The notes below the pieces were generated by a model. It worked only from the letters and a program-made list of their open reading frames with translations. It was not told where the DNA came from and searched no databases. From NCBI GenBank assembly GCA_947496555.1, contig CANMDH010000045.1, forward strand, positions 1 through 41,314: a stretch of 41,314 nucleotides of DNA. The letters run 5' to 3'. Positions 7,724 to 15,292 of this stretch are shown here, piece by piece. The position numbers and the translations under genes were made by a program. Positions within the stretch are counted from its first letter, which is position 1, and each line of letters starts with the position of its first letter. The DNA comes from an uncultured Aquimarina sp. GTDB lineage: Bacteria; Bacteroidota; Bacteroidia; Flavobacteriales; Flavobacteriaceae.

Positions 7724-9250
7724 ATGTTCAAGTATTTTCTAGGTAGTAGTCCGAAATGGTTCAAAGCCGTAATGATCGGATTTTTAATTTTCAATGTATT
7801 TTCTTATTTCATTTTAGGACCGACAGTTACAGCGTGGTTATTTATTGGCGAGTTTATTTTTACTCTGGCAATGGCTTTAAAATGTTATCCTTTGCAGTCA
7901 GGAGGAATTCTGGCTATACAGGCTTTAGCTTTAGGGCTTACACATCCTATGTATAAATTAGATCATGGCAAAATTGTACGTGATGAATTAGGTAAAGGAA
8001 TTAAAGGAGGTGTACTTCTTGAAGTTGAACAAAACTTAGAAGTGATACTTCTGCTTGTCTTCATGGTAGCAGGGATCTATTTTATGAAGCCTTTATTGAT
8101 GTATATTTTCAGTAAAGTGTTTACCAAAATAAGATCAAAAATGATCTTGTCCTTACTGTTTGTATTCCTTGCAGCTGTGCTTTCAGCATTTTTGGATGCC
8201 TTAACCGTAACAGCTGTATTGATTAGCGTGGCCGTAGGGTTTTATGGAGTGTATCATAAAATTCATTCGGGCTCTGGTGATTATGATGAAAGTGGAGTAT
8301 TGGATAGAAAAGAGTTGAGCGGAGAAACATTGGAGCAATTTAGAAGTTTTCTTAGAAGTTTGGTAATGCATGGTGTGGTAGGAACTGCTCTTGGGGGCGT
8401 GTGTACATTGGTTGGTGAACCACAAAACCTGTTGATTGGTGAACGAATGGGTTGGGATTTTATACAATTCTTCCTGAAAATGGCTCCGATCGCACTCCCA
8501 GTTTTAGCAGCAGGATTGGTAACCACTGTTATTTTAGAAACAACAGGAACTTTTGGATTTGGAGCAAAATTACCAGAAGTAGCGCGTAGAATTATAGAAA
8601 GTTATACCGAAGAAGAGGATGCAAATAGATCTGATCAATCAAAATATGGATTAATTATACAAGCAGTATCCGCAATACTCCTAATTATTGGATTGGCGTT
8701 GCACCTAGCTCCGGTCGGATTTATTGGATTGGCATTGATAATTGTTCAAACTGCTTTTATGGGAATTACCGATGAGCATCAATTAGGACCTGCTTTTGAA
8801 GAAGCACTGCCATTTACAGGTTTGCTGGTTGTATTTTTTGTTATCGTTGCTATGATTCACGATCAACATCTTTTTACTCCTATTATTGATTGGGCGTTAC
8901 AACTAAAGCCCGAAGACCAGCCAGCAATGTTTTATGCAGCGAATGGAGTGTTATCCATGATAAGTGATAATGTTTTTGTTGCCACAGTGTACATAGGAGA
9001 AGTTAAACAGGCTTTTGATGGTGGAGCAATATCAAGAGAACAGTTTGAAAAATTAGCGATAGCAATTAATACTGGAACAAATTTGCCAAGTGTTGCAACA
9101 CCTAATGGTCAAGCGGCGTTCTTATTTTTGTTAACCTCCTCTTTGGCACCATTAATTGGGTTGTCATATACCAAAATGGTAAAAATGGCATTTCCATATA
9201 CCATCGTACTGGGAGTGGCAGGTTTATTAGGGATCATATATATGCTATAA
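7724..9250 (+). CDS. nhaB: Na+/H+ antiporter NhaB
   Basis: A 508-residue polytopic membrane protein very similar along its length to NhaB of E. coli (513 residues). Shared stretches include [15 protein letters not shown] near residue 50, [20 protein letters not shown], and [20 protein letters not shown] with the acidic residue expected for cation transport. It exports sodium in exchange for protons across the inner membrane, which fits a marine organism with sodium-coupled transporters such as the upstream symporter. It follows the amino-acid dehydrogenase by 26 bp and precedes exbB by 67 bp. Confidence 0.95.
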   Translation: MFKYFLGSSPKWFKAVMIGFLIFNVFSYFILGPTVTAWLFIGEFIFTLAMALKCYPLQSGGILAIQALALGLTHPMYKLDHGKIVRDELGKGIKGGVLLEVEQNLEVILLLVFMVAGIYFMKPLLMYIFSKVFTKIRSKMILSLLFVFLAAVLSAFLDALTVTAVLISVAVGFYGVYHKIHSGSGDYDESGVLDRKELSGETLEQFRSFLRSLVMHGVVGTALGGVCTLVGEPQNLLIGERMGWDFIQFFLKMAPIALPVLAAGLVTTVILETTGTFGFGAKLPEVARRIIESYTEEEDANRSDQSKYGLIIQAVSAILLIIGLALHLAPVGFIGLALIIVQTAFMGITDEHQLGPAFEEALPFTGLLVVFFVIVAMIHDQHLFTPIIDWALQLKPEDQPAMFYAANGVLSMISDNVFVATVYIGEVKQAFDGGAISREQFEKLAIAINTGTNLPSVATPNGQAAFLFLLTSSLAPLIGLSYTKMVKMAFPYTIVLGVAGLLGIIYML

Positions 9251-9283
9251 GAAGAAACGACATACTTAACCTACAGAAATAAC

Positions 9284-9297
9284 GTTAGTATACTAAC
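9284..9297. repeat. 14-bp perfect palindrome upstream of exbB
   Basis: GTTAGTATACTAAC is its own reverse complement. It lies in the 67-bp gap between nhaB and exbB, 20 bp before the exbB start. It has no T tract, so it is not a terminator. A protein-binding site is possible but unproven. Confidence 0.45.
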
Positions 9298-9317
9298 ACT
9301 AAATTAACAAAATCAAA

Positions 9318-10019
9318 ATGATGTATTTATCTATGCTTGGTGCTATTACCCAAAACACCAAAGAAATTGACCCAGAAGTAGAAGAGAAATCACTATCCAT
9401 AATGGATCTGTTGTTTAGCGGAGGAACAGGTGCCGTGGTAATAATTTCTATTCTTTTTGTATTGCTTTTTGTAGCGGTTTATATCTATTTTGAAAGGCTT
9501 TTTGCTATAAAGGCCGCATCAAAATATGATGAAAGCTTCATGAGTAAAATTAGAGATAATGTAGCAAGTGGAAAGATTGAAGCAGCCAAAATTTTATGTG
9601 CTCAAACAAATAACCCTGTTGCAAGATTAACCGAAAAAGGAATTTCAAGAATTGGACATTCATTAGAAGATATTAATAAAGCGATCGAAAATGCTGGTAG
9701 GCTGGAAGTATACAAGTTAGAAAAGAATGTGAGTATTCTAGCCACTGTTGCCGGAGCAGCTCCAATGATTGGTTTTCTTGGAACGGTAATTGGTATGATT
9801 ATAGCATTCCATAATCTAGCATCCAGTTCGGGAACCGCGGATATGGGAGTTTTGGCAGAAGGAATTTATACTGCAATGACAACCACAGTAGGCGGATTGG
9901 TAGTTGGTATTGTAGCTTATATTGGTTATAATCATTTGGTTGTACGCACTGATAAGGTCATTCATAGTATGGAAGCGAATGCGGTAGATTTTCTTGATTT
10001 GTTAAACGAACCTGCATAA
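9318..10019 (+). CDS. exbB: MotA/TolQ/ExbB proton channel family protein
   Basis: A 233-residue ExbB/TolQ-type subunit of the proton-motive-force motor in the inner membrane. Three membrane segments are visible: about residues 38-60 (GAVVIISILFVLLFVAVYIYF), 135-163 (the family-typical AGAAPMIGFLGTVIGMIIAF) and 178-203 (MTTTVGGLVVGIVAYIGYN). It works with ExbD and TonB, encoded immediately downstream with 1-bp gaps, to energise TonB-dependent outer-membrane receptors. A short N-terminal extension precedes the first membrane segment. Two ATGs are adjacent at the start (9318 and 9321); the choice makes no difference to function. Confidence 0.93.
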   Translation: MMYLSMLGAITQNTKEIDPEVEEKSLSIMDLLFSGGTGAVVIISILFVLLFVAVYIYFERLFAIKAASKYDESFMSKIRDNVASGKIEAAKILCAQTNNPVARLTEKGISRIGHSLEDINKAIENAGRLEVYKLEKNVSILATVAGAAPMIGFLGTVIGMIIAFHNLASSSGTADMGVLAEGIYTAMTTTVGGLVVGIVAYIGYNHLVVRTDKVIHSMEANAVDFLDLLNEPA

Positions 10020-10020
10020 T

Positions 10021-10413
10021 ATGAACTTAAGAGGAAGAAATAAAGTGAGTCCAGAGTTTAGCATGTCGTCAATGACAGATATTGTATTTCTGTTATTGGT
10101 GTTTTTCTTGTTAACGTCTCCGGCAATTACTCCAGAAGCCTTGGATCTTATATTACCAAAGGCCAAAGGAAAGAGCTCTAATGTTCAAAATATATCGGTA
10201 AGCATTACTAATAAGTTGCAGTATTATGTAGACGATGAACGTATTAGCCAAAGTAGACTAGAATCAACACTATTATCTCGTTTACAAGGACAAAATGAAC
10301 CTACTATTATTCTGAGAGCAGAGGAAGGTGTTCCTATCGAAAAAGCTGTTGGAGTAATGGATATTGCAAATCGAAATAAGTTTAAAGTAATACTGGCTGT
10401 GAAACCAGATTGA
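10021..10413 (+). CDS. exbD: ExbD/TolR-type biopolymer transport protein
   Basis: A 130-residue ExbD-family protein. It has a cytoplasmic N-terminal tail (MNLRGRNKVSPEFSMSSM), a single membrane helix starting TDIVFLLLVFFLLTSPA, and a periplasmic domain to the C-terminus. D20 at the start of the helix is the conserved proton-carrying aspartate of ExbD/TolR. It is translationally coupled to exbB upstream and to the TonB-like gene downstream (1-bp gap each side), forming a classic motor operon. Confidence 0.93.
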   Translation: MNLRGRNKVSPEFSMSSMTDIVFLLLVFFLLTSPAITPEALDLILPKAKGKSSNVQNISVSITNKLQYYVDDERISQSRLESTLLSRLQGQNEPTIILRAEEGVPIEKAVGVMDIANRNKFKVILAVKPD

Positions 10414-10414
10414 T

Positions 10415-11311
10415 ATGATAAAATTAGATACAAGACATAAAAGAAAGTCCTTTGTGCTTACCTTGCTATTGCACATAGGACTTATTTTTTTATTTTTTTA
10501 TCTAAGCCTAAACTATATAGTTCCTGAAGAAGAAAGTGGAATTGCTGTTAATTTTGGAACAACGGTAACAGGATCCGGTAAAGTGCAACCTAATAAACCG
10601 ATCAAAACATCTCCTAAAAATACAACACCAGAAACTACTCGGGTAACACCAGAACCGCAAGAGGATTCTCCAGAGATCAAAGAAGAAGTAGTTACGCAAG
10701 ACACAGAAGATGCACCAGTAATTGATAAGAAACCGAAGAAAAAACCTCGAAAAAAGGTAGAAAAACCTAAAGAGGAACCTAAAAAAATAACCGATCAAAA
10801 ACCTATAGAAACTCCTAGAAAAGATAAACCTGTAAAAAAGGTCGAGCAAAAGAAACCAGACCCGAAACCAGATAAGTCTACATTAGATATCTTAAATAGT
10901 TTTTCTAATGGCCCAAAGAATGATGGTCAGGCTAAAGGAGGAGAAGGAAATGATAGTTCACCAGGCGATAAAGGAAGTCCGGATGGAGATCCCAATGCCA
11001 AATCATATTATGGTAATGGTAAAGGACTGGATGGAGACGGAAATTATCGATTAGGAGGACGAAAAGCCTTAAATAAAGAAAAATTTGTTCAGGATTGTAA
11101 TGAATCTGGTATTGTTGTGGTAAAAATAGAGGTAAATCAAAGTGGGAGGGTAGTTAGAGCAACACCTGGTGTTAAAGGAACAACCAATAGTGCTTCCTGT
11201 TTAATGGAACCTGCAAAAAGAGCCGCATTGGCAACTAGATTTAATAGCGATTCTAAAGCGCCTGTAAAGCAGGTTGGGACAATAATTTATCAGTTTAAAC
11301 TTTCCGAATAA
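10415..11311 (+). CDS. TonB-like energy transducer
   Basis: A 298-residue TonB-like protein. It has a short basic N-terminus, one membrane anchor at about residues 11-32 (FVLTLLLHIGLIFLFFYLSL), a long Pro/Lys/Glu-rich periplasm-spanning section at about residues 48-160, a Gly/Asp/Asn-rich stretch at about 165-210, and a compact C-terminal domain (GIVVVKIEVNQSGRVVRATP ... IIYQFKLSE) of the TonB type. It should transmit the force generated by ExbB-ExbD to outer-membrane receptors. The gene order exbB-exbD-tonB-folC, with 1-7 bp gaps, points to one transcript. Confidence 0.88.
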   Translation: MIKLDTRHKRKSFVLTLLLHIGLIFLFFYLSLNYIVPEEESGIAVNFGTTVTGSGKVQPNKPIKTSPKNTTPETTRVTPEPQEDSPEIKEEVVTQDTEDAPVIDKKPKKKPRKKVEKPKEEPKKITDQKPIETPRKDKPVKKVEQKKPDPKPDKSTLDILNSFSNGPKNDGQAKGGEGNDSSPGDKGSPDGDPNAKSYYGNGKGLDGDGNYRLGGRKALNKEKFVQDCNESGIVVVKIEVNQSGRVVRATPGVKGTTNSASCLMEPAKRAALATRFNSDSKAPVKQVGTIIYQFKLSE

Positions 11312-11318
11312 AAGAAAA

Positions 11319-12536
11319 ATGAATTATAGGGAAACCCTGGATTGGATGTTTGCCCAATTACCAATGTATCAGCGTCAAGGCGATAGTGCTTATAAAATTG
11401 ACCTTAATAACACAATACAGTTAGCAGAGTATCTGGGAAACCCGCATTTCAATTTTAAAAGTATTCATGTAGGTGGGACCAACGGAAAAGGCTCTACCAG
11501 CCATATATTAGCTTCAGTTTTGCAAGAGACCGGTTATGAGGTGGGATTATATACTTCTCCCCATTTAAAAGATTTTAGAGAACGTATTCGAATTAACGGT
11601 ATAGAAATATCAAAAGAATTTGTAGTTGATTTTATAACAAAGCATCGTTCATTCTTTGAAGATAATCGGCTATCTTTTTTTGAAATGACAGTTGGGATGG
11701 CATTTCAATATTTTTCTGAATCAAATATTGATATTGCTGTTATCGAAGTAGGATTGGGAGGTAGATTGGATTCTACAAATGTTATAACACCCGAGATTTC
11801 TGTGATCACAAATATTGGTTTGGACCATACTCGTTTTCTAGGTAATACGTTTGCCGAAATAGCTTCTGAAAAAGCTGGAATAATTAAAGAAAATGTTCCT
11901 GTCGTAATCGGTAGATCTACTTCTGAAACAAAAGAAGTGTTTGTAGAAAAAGCAAAAAGTTGTAACAGTGACTTATATTTTGCAAAAGAATTTAAAGGAA
12001 GATTATTTACTTCCGACCTCAAAGGAGAATATCAAAAAGAAAATATAAGAACCGTATTACAAACCATTTCAGTGTTAAGGAATAACGGTTGGAATATTAC
12101 TGAAGAAGCAATTAAAAAAGGTCTAAGTAATGTAGTTTCTAATACAGGTTTATTAGGTCGCTGGCAAATTCTACAACAAAATCCAAAAGTAATTTGTGAT
12201 ACGGCGCATAATCCTGACGGATTAAAGGTTGTTTTAAAACAATTGTCTGAGGAAACCTATGATAATCTTCATATTGTTTTGGGAGTGGTTAATGATAAAG
12301 ATTTGGATTCAATATTGAAGCTTTTTCCTGTAAATGCAATCTATTATTTTGCGAGACCAAATATTCCTAGAGGATTAGATGAAAAAAGACTGTCAAAAAA
12401 GGCGTCAGAATTTAATTTAATCGGAAAAGAATATTTATCGGTCTCGCAAGCTTATAATACTGCTTTACAACAAGCTACAGATCAAGATTTGATCTATGTT
12501 GGAGGAAGTACATTTGTTGTGGCGGAAATAATTTAA
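11319..12536 (+). CDS. folC: folylpolyglutamate synthase / dihydrofolate synthase
   Basis: A 405-residue Mur-ligase-family enzyme that adds glutamate to dihydropteroate and to folates using ATP. The P-loop GGTNGKGS spans residues 52-59. Other family marks are YTSPHLKDFRERIRINGIEI, EVGLGGRLDSTNVI, the LDHTRFLG stretch, EKAGIIK, and the C-terminal-domain DTAHNPDG. It follows the TonB-like gene by 7 bp. The association with a TonB system looks positional rather than functional. Length and motifs are normal, with no sign of damage. Confidence 0.95.
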   Translation: MNYRETLDWMFAQLPMYQRQGDSAYKIDLNNTIQLAEYLGNPHFNFKSIHVGGTNGKGSTSHILASVLQETGYEVGLYTSPHLKDFRERIRINGIEISKEFVVDFITKHRSFFEDNRLSFFEMTVGMAFQYFSESNIDIAVIEVGLGGRLDSTNVITPEISVITNIGLDHTRFLGNTFAEIASEKAGIIKENVPVVIGRSTSETKEVFVEKAKSCNSDLYFAKEFKGRLFTSDLKGEYQKENIRTVLQTISVLRNNGWNITEEAIKKGLSNVVSNTGLLGRWQILQQNPKVICDTAHNPDGLKVVLKQLSEETYDNLHIVLGVVNDKDLDSILKLFPVNAIYYFARPNIPRGLDEKRLSKKASEFNLIGKEYLSVSQAYNTALQQATDQDLIYVGGSTFVVAEII

Positions 12537-12553
12537 TTTTTCTTCAAAATTCT

Positions 12554-12584
12554 TTTGGTAGACTATAAAACTGTCTTATATTTG
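12554..12584 (+). promoter_or_regulatory. promoter of the tRNA-Val gene
   Basis: TTTG at 12554-12557 and TATATTTG at 12577-12584 are separated by exactly 19 bp. This is a textbook Bacteroidota promoter (TTTG-N19-TAnnTTTG). The transcript would start about 10-15 bp before the mature tRNA 5' end. Confidence 0.8.
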
Positions 12585-12605
12585 CATCCGCAATCGCAAG
12601 ATAGC

Positions 12606-12680
12606 GGGCGCGTAGCTCAGTTGGTTCAGAGCACTTGGTTTACACCCAAGGGGTCAGGGGTTCGAATCCCTTCGCGCCCA
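12606..12680 (+). tRNA. tRNA-Val (anticodon UAC)
   Basis: A complete cloverleaf can be drawn by hand. The acceptor stem is 12606-12612 with 12673-12679, the D stem GCTC/GAGC, and the anticodon stem CTTGG/CCAAG. The 7-nt loop TTTACAC holds anticodon TAC at 12641-12643, and the T arm contains TTCGAAT. The discriminator base is A12680. CCA is not encoded. The gene has its own consensus promoter and is followed at once by a terminator. Beyond that lies a decayed recombinase gene. Confidence 0.95.
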
Positions 12681-12682
12681 CG

Positions 12683-12725
12683 AAAAGAGAATCTTCATTC
12701 AAGAAATGTTGATTCTCTTTTTTTT
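12683..12725 (+). terminator. rho-independent terminator after tRNA-Val
   Basis: An 11-bp perfect stem (12683-12693 with 12711-12721, AAAAGAGAATC / GATTCTCTTTT) encloses a 17-nt loop and runs into a T tract. Confidence 0.85.
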
Positions 12726-12732
12726 GTTTCTA

Positions 12733-13670
12733 CTATAATGCCGCGAGGTTATAAGAATATTGTAATACGAAATCAATTACTTTTTCAAGGTTCGAACTCT
12801 TAAAGTCATTTTTTCGAAGTTGCTCCTGAATTTCAAATTTTTCTTTCTCTAGTTTGTCTCTAAATTTATCATATTGATCTTTGGAAATTTCTTCAAAAAC
12901 AAATCGTCCTTCTAATCAATCTAATTTAGTTTGAAGTTGCTTTAGTTCGGTTTCCTTTCTTTTAATATCTTCTTATCGTTCTTTGTTCATTTCCAAAAAA
13001 GAATAGGTCAGGATTTCTTTAAAAGGCGGAATGTATTTTGTATCTTCAAAAGAAAAGGTAGTTAACAACTCTTTAAATTTTGGTGCATAAGTTTGGTACT
13101 CCTATTTTCTTTGCTTCCTTTCCTTCTGTTTTTGTAGTAGTATAATCCCTTTTTTCTAAAAATGTCTCCCGTATAAATTGCATACAGATGATCTGACAAA
13201 CATCTTTAAAGGAAGGTTTTCATCTTCTAAGGTCTATTTTACTCCATCTTCTCTAGAGTGTAAGAGATTATGTATTTTCAGAAAGGTTTCTTTGGAAACC
13301 ATCGCCTCGTGTTTACCTTCTATAACTTCTCCAGGAATAATAGAATTTACAATGACCCACAATAAAAAGGATTTCTAAAATATTTACTTAACTTTTTGTC
13401 TGTAATATCTAGTCCTTTTTCTGTTAATTTCTGTGTGAGCCATATTATGTTCTGCTTTCCAGAGAAAAGCTTTACGAAGTAATTTACCTTGTTCATTTAC
13501 CACATAATCGGGGATTTTTCCATTACCCGGATTTAGGTTTGTATATCCAAAGGGAGTAGCACCGATCCAATATCCTTTACGGAGTTTGTTTGGCATACTC
13601 GTGACGGATTTATCTCTTCTTTGATTATTATAACAAAGAAGGTAGGCATCAAAATTTGGATAATGAACAT
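12733..13670 (-). pseudogene. decayed serine site-specific recombinase
   Basis: Reading the minus strand from about 13670 down gives successive pieces of a large serine recombinase. First is NQRRDKSV followed by NKLRKGYWIGATPFGYTN (recombinase domain). Then comes IIPGEVIEGKHEAMVSKETF in the next segment, a zinc-ribbon-like piece (KKGLYYYKNRRKGSKEN), and the C-terminal coiled coil (EDIKRKETELKQLQTKLD, then LEGRFVFEEISKDQYDKF, then FKSSNLEKVIDFVLQYS), ending at a stop at 12733. The pieces are in family order but split by several in-frame stops (for example at 13384-13386 and two within the coiled coil) and frame changes. The N-terminal resolvase catalytic domain is not recognisable, so the gene is dead. 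It sits next to tRNA-Val and before the biosynthetic block, consistent with a former integrative element. Confidence 0.82.
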
Positions 13671-14286
13671 CCGATAGTCATTTATCAACAAAATCTAAAA
13701 CCCGCAGCATAATGAAAATCAAAGAGAAGATCGGTTGTCAACAAAAAAGGGAAGTTATCAGTCTCTCCCCCTCTTTCATCATCATTAACATCTTATTTTT
13801 GATATTCTGTCCTAAACATGAGGGGAGCTATAGTAGCATTTTTCAACCTTCAAAAAAATCAAATAACCATTGGAAAAATTGGCCAGAACGTGGAATGTTA
13901 TAATAAAGTATGTATGATAAGAATGTATAACTGCAATGAATTCTACATTATCAGATCAGCATAAAACTACAAAGGCCAATGACAAATGACAAATTAACGT
14001 ATTTTTAATTTGACTTATGGTGGTAAGACATCACTGGACTCAAAATGAAGAAGAAACGTAATGAAATATAAACTAACATGTTTATTTTTGGTATACTAAT
14101 TACAATTTGTTGATATTAAGTAGCTTGATTAACTTTTATCATTTTTTGTTTTAAATAAACTGTAGGTTTAGTGTTTACAATATTTCTAGATTACTTTAGA
14201 ATTTATACCTTTAAACTTTGGCGAGTAAATAAAGCATGAAGTACTTTCTATTGAAATAATTTCACAAAGCAACAAAAAAAACACTT
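13671..14286. other. gene-poor AT-rich stretch
   Basis: I see no convincing coding sequence, RNA gene or repeat in these roughly 600 bases. Short open frames exist on both strands but show no family motifs. It may be further decayed remains of the element that carried the recombinase, or the upstream control region of the methyltransferase. No clear TAnnTTTG promoter is visible. Confidence 0.5.
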
Positions 14287-15045
14287 ATGAAAGAAAATTA
14301 TACTGACCTTCAGGAAAATATGTACAAGAATTATTACAAATATTCTGGGGAAAGTAAATTAGTTGAGAAAATATGGTCAGACGCTTTTGGGGATAATTAT
14401 CCAACAGGGCTAAATCATTTTGGGTTTCTAACAAATACAGATTTGGAAATGATTTCTCGTGATTTAAATACAGAACATGGGGATAGTGTTTTGGATATTG
14501 GTTGTGGAAAAGGTGGGCCAGGTTTGCGTTTAGCAGAAAAACATGGGCTGAAACTAATCGGGATTGATTTGATCCCGGAAGCAATTTATGAGGCTGACCT
14601 ATTCAAAGCTAAATTTGATTTGGATTTTGAGGCAAAATTTAAAGTAGGTGGGTTTTGTGAGATACCGCTTTCAGACTCTACAATAGATGTGGTTATTAGT
14701 ATAGATGCTTTTTGGATGGTTCATGATAAAGTTACTGCATTAAATGAATTGAAAAGGGTAATGAAAGAAGAAAAGAAGTTTGTTTTTACGACTTGGGATA
14801 GCACCTATTTTGATCAAACTGCTTTACTAGAAGAATGTGGTTATAAGGTTATTTCTATTAAAGAAACTGAAAAATGGAAAGAATACCAGACAAAGGTTTA
14901 CAACGATATACTTAGATTTAAAGAGGAACTTAAAAAAGAGCTTGGAGCGGCATCTAATATCTTAATATCAGAAGCTACAAATGTTTTACCTATGCTTAAT
15001 TCTAATTCTACTGTAAGGCGTATTTATCTTTCCGAAGTGTTGTAA
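14287..15045 (+). CDS. class I SAM-dependent methyltransferase
   Basis: A 252-residue methyltransferase with a Rossmann-type SAM-binding motif VLDIGCGKGGPGLRLAEKHG near residues 72-91, an acidic residue after strand 2 (LIGIDLIPEA), and the later motif region VVISIDAFWMV. The N-terminal 60 residues (DLQENMYKNYYKYSGESKLV) are helical and may form a substrate lid. The substrate cannot be determined: small-molecule or lipid methylation fits the family. It lies alone, about 250 bp before the permease that opens the long biosynthetic gene run, so it may or may not belong to that pathway. No damage is seen. Confidence 0.85.
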   Translation: MKENYTDLQENMYKNYYKYSGESKLVEKIWSDAFGDNYPTGLNHFGFLTNTDLEMISRDLNTEHGDSVLDIGCGKGGPGLRLAEKHGLKLIGIDLIPEAIYEADLFKAKFDLDFEAKFKVGGFCEIPLSDSTIDVVISIDAFWMVHDKVTALNELKRVMKEEKKFVFTTWDSTYFDQTALLEECGYKVISIKETEKWKEYQTKVYNDILRFKEELKKELGAASNILISEATNVLPMLNSNSTVRRIYLSEVL

Positions 15046-15292
15046 AACAAAAAAACTTTAGTAAAACATTAACTGAGTTAATAAAGTGTTGATAATTTTA
15101 TTGCTTCTGAAATTGTTCTTAACTATTTCATTTTTAGAGTTGTGAAAAAAGATAAAGAATAAGATCTCTTTAAAAAACCTATTTTCTTTAAGATTTAATA
15201 GCATTTAGATTGCATTGTTAACACAGGTTTTAGTGAAAATATATTACCTTTACTTTAACCAATTTAAATTATGACGCACAAAAAACCAATTT

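Noticed and set aside
12555-12803. Open frame running through the tRNA-Val gene
   Set aside because: It overlaps the tRNA and its terminator entirely; the frame is a by-product of RNA-gene sequence.
13384-13596. A 70-residue minus-strand frame as a separate small protein
   Set aside because: Its residues (KLRKGYWIGATPFGYTN) are the middle of a serine recombinase whose other parts lie on both sides, so it is one fragment of a pseudogene.
13712-13903. A 63-residue plus-strand frame in the gene-poor stretch
   Set aside because: It has no recognisable motif, no supporting neighbour and an irregular composition. Chance is the simpler explanation.
15068-15082. ATTAACT-G-AGTTAAT palindrome after the orphan methyltransferase, considered as a terminator
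   Set aside because: The loop is one base, the stem has little G+C and no T tract follows. It may be a binding site or chance.
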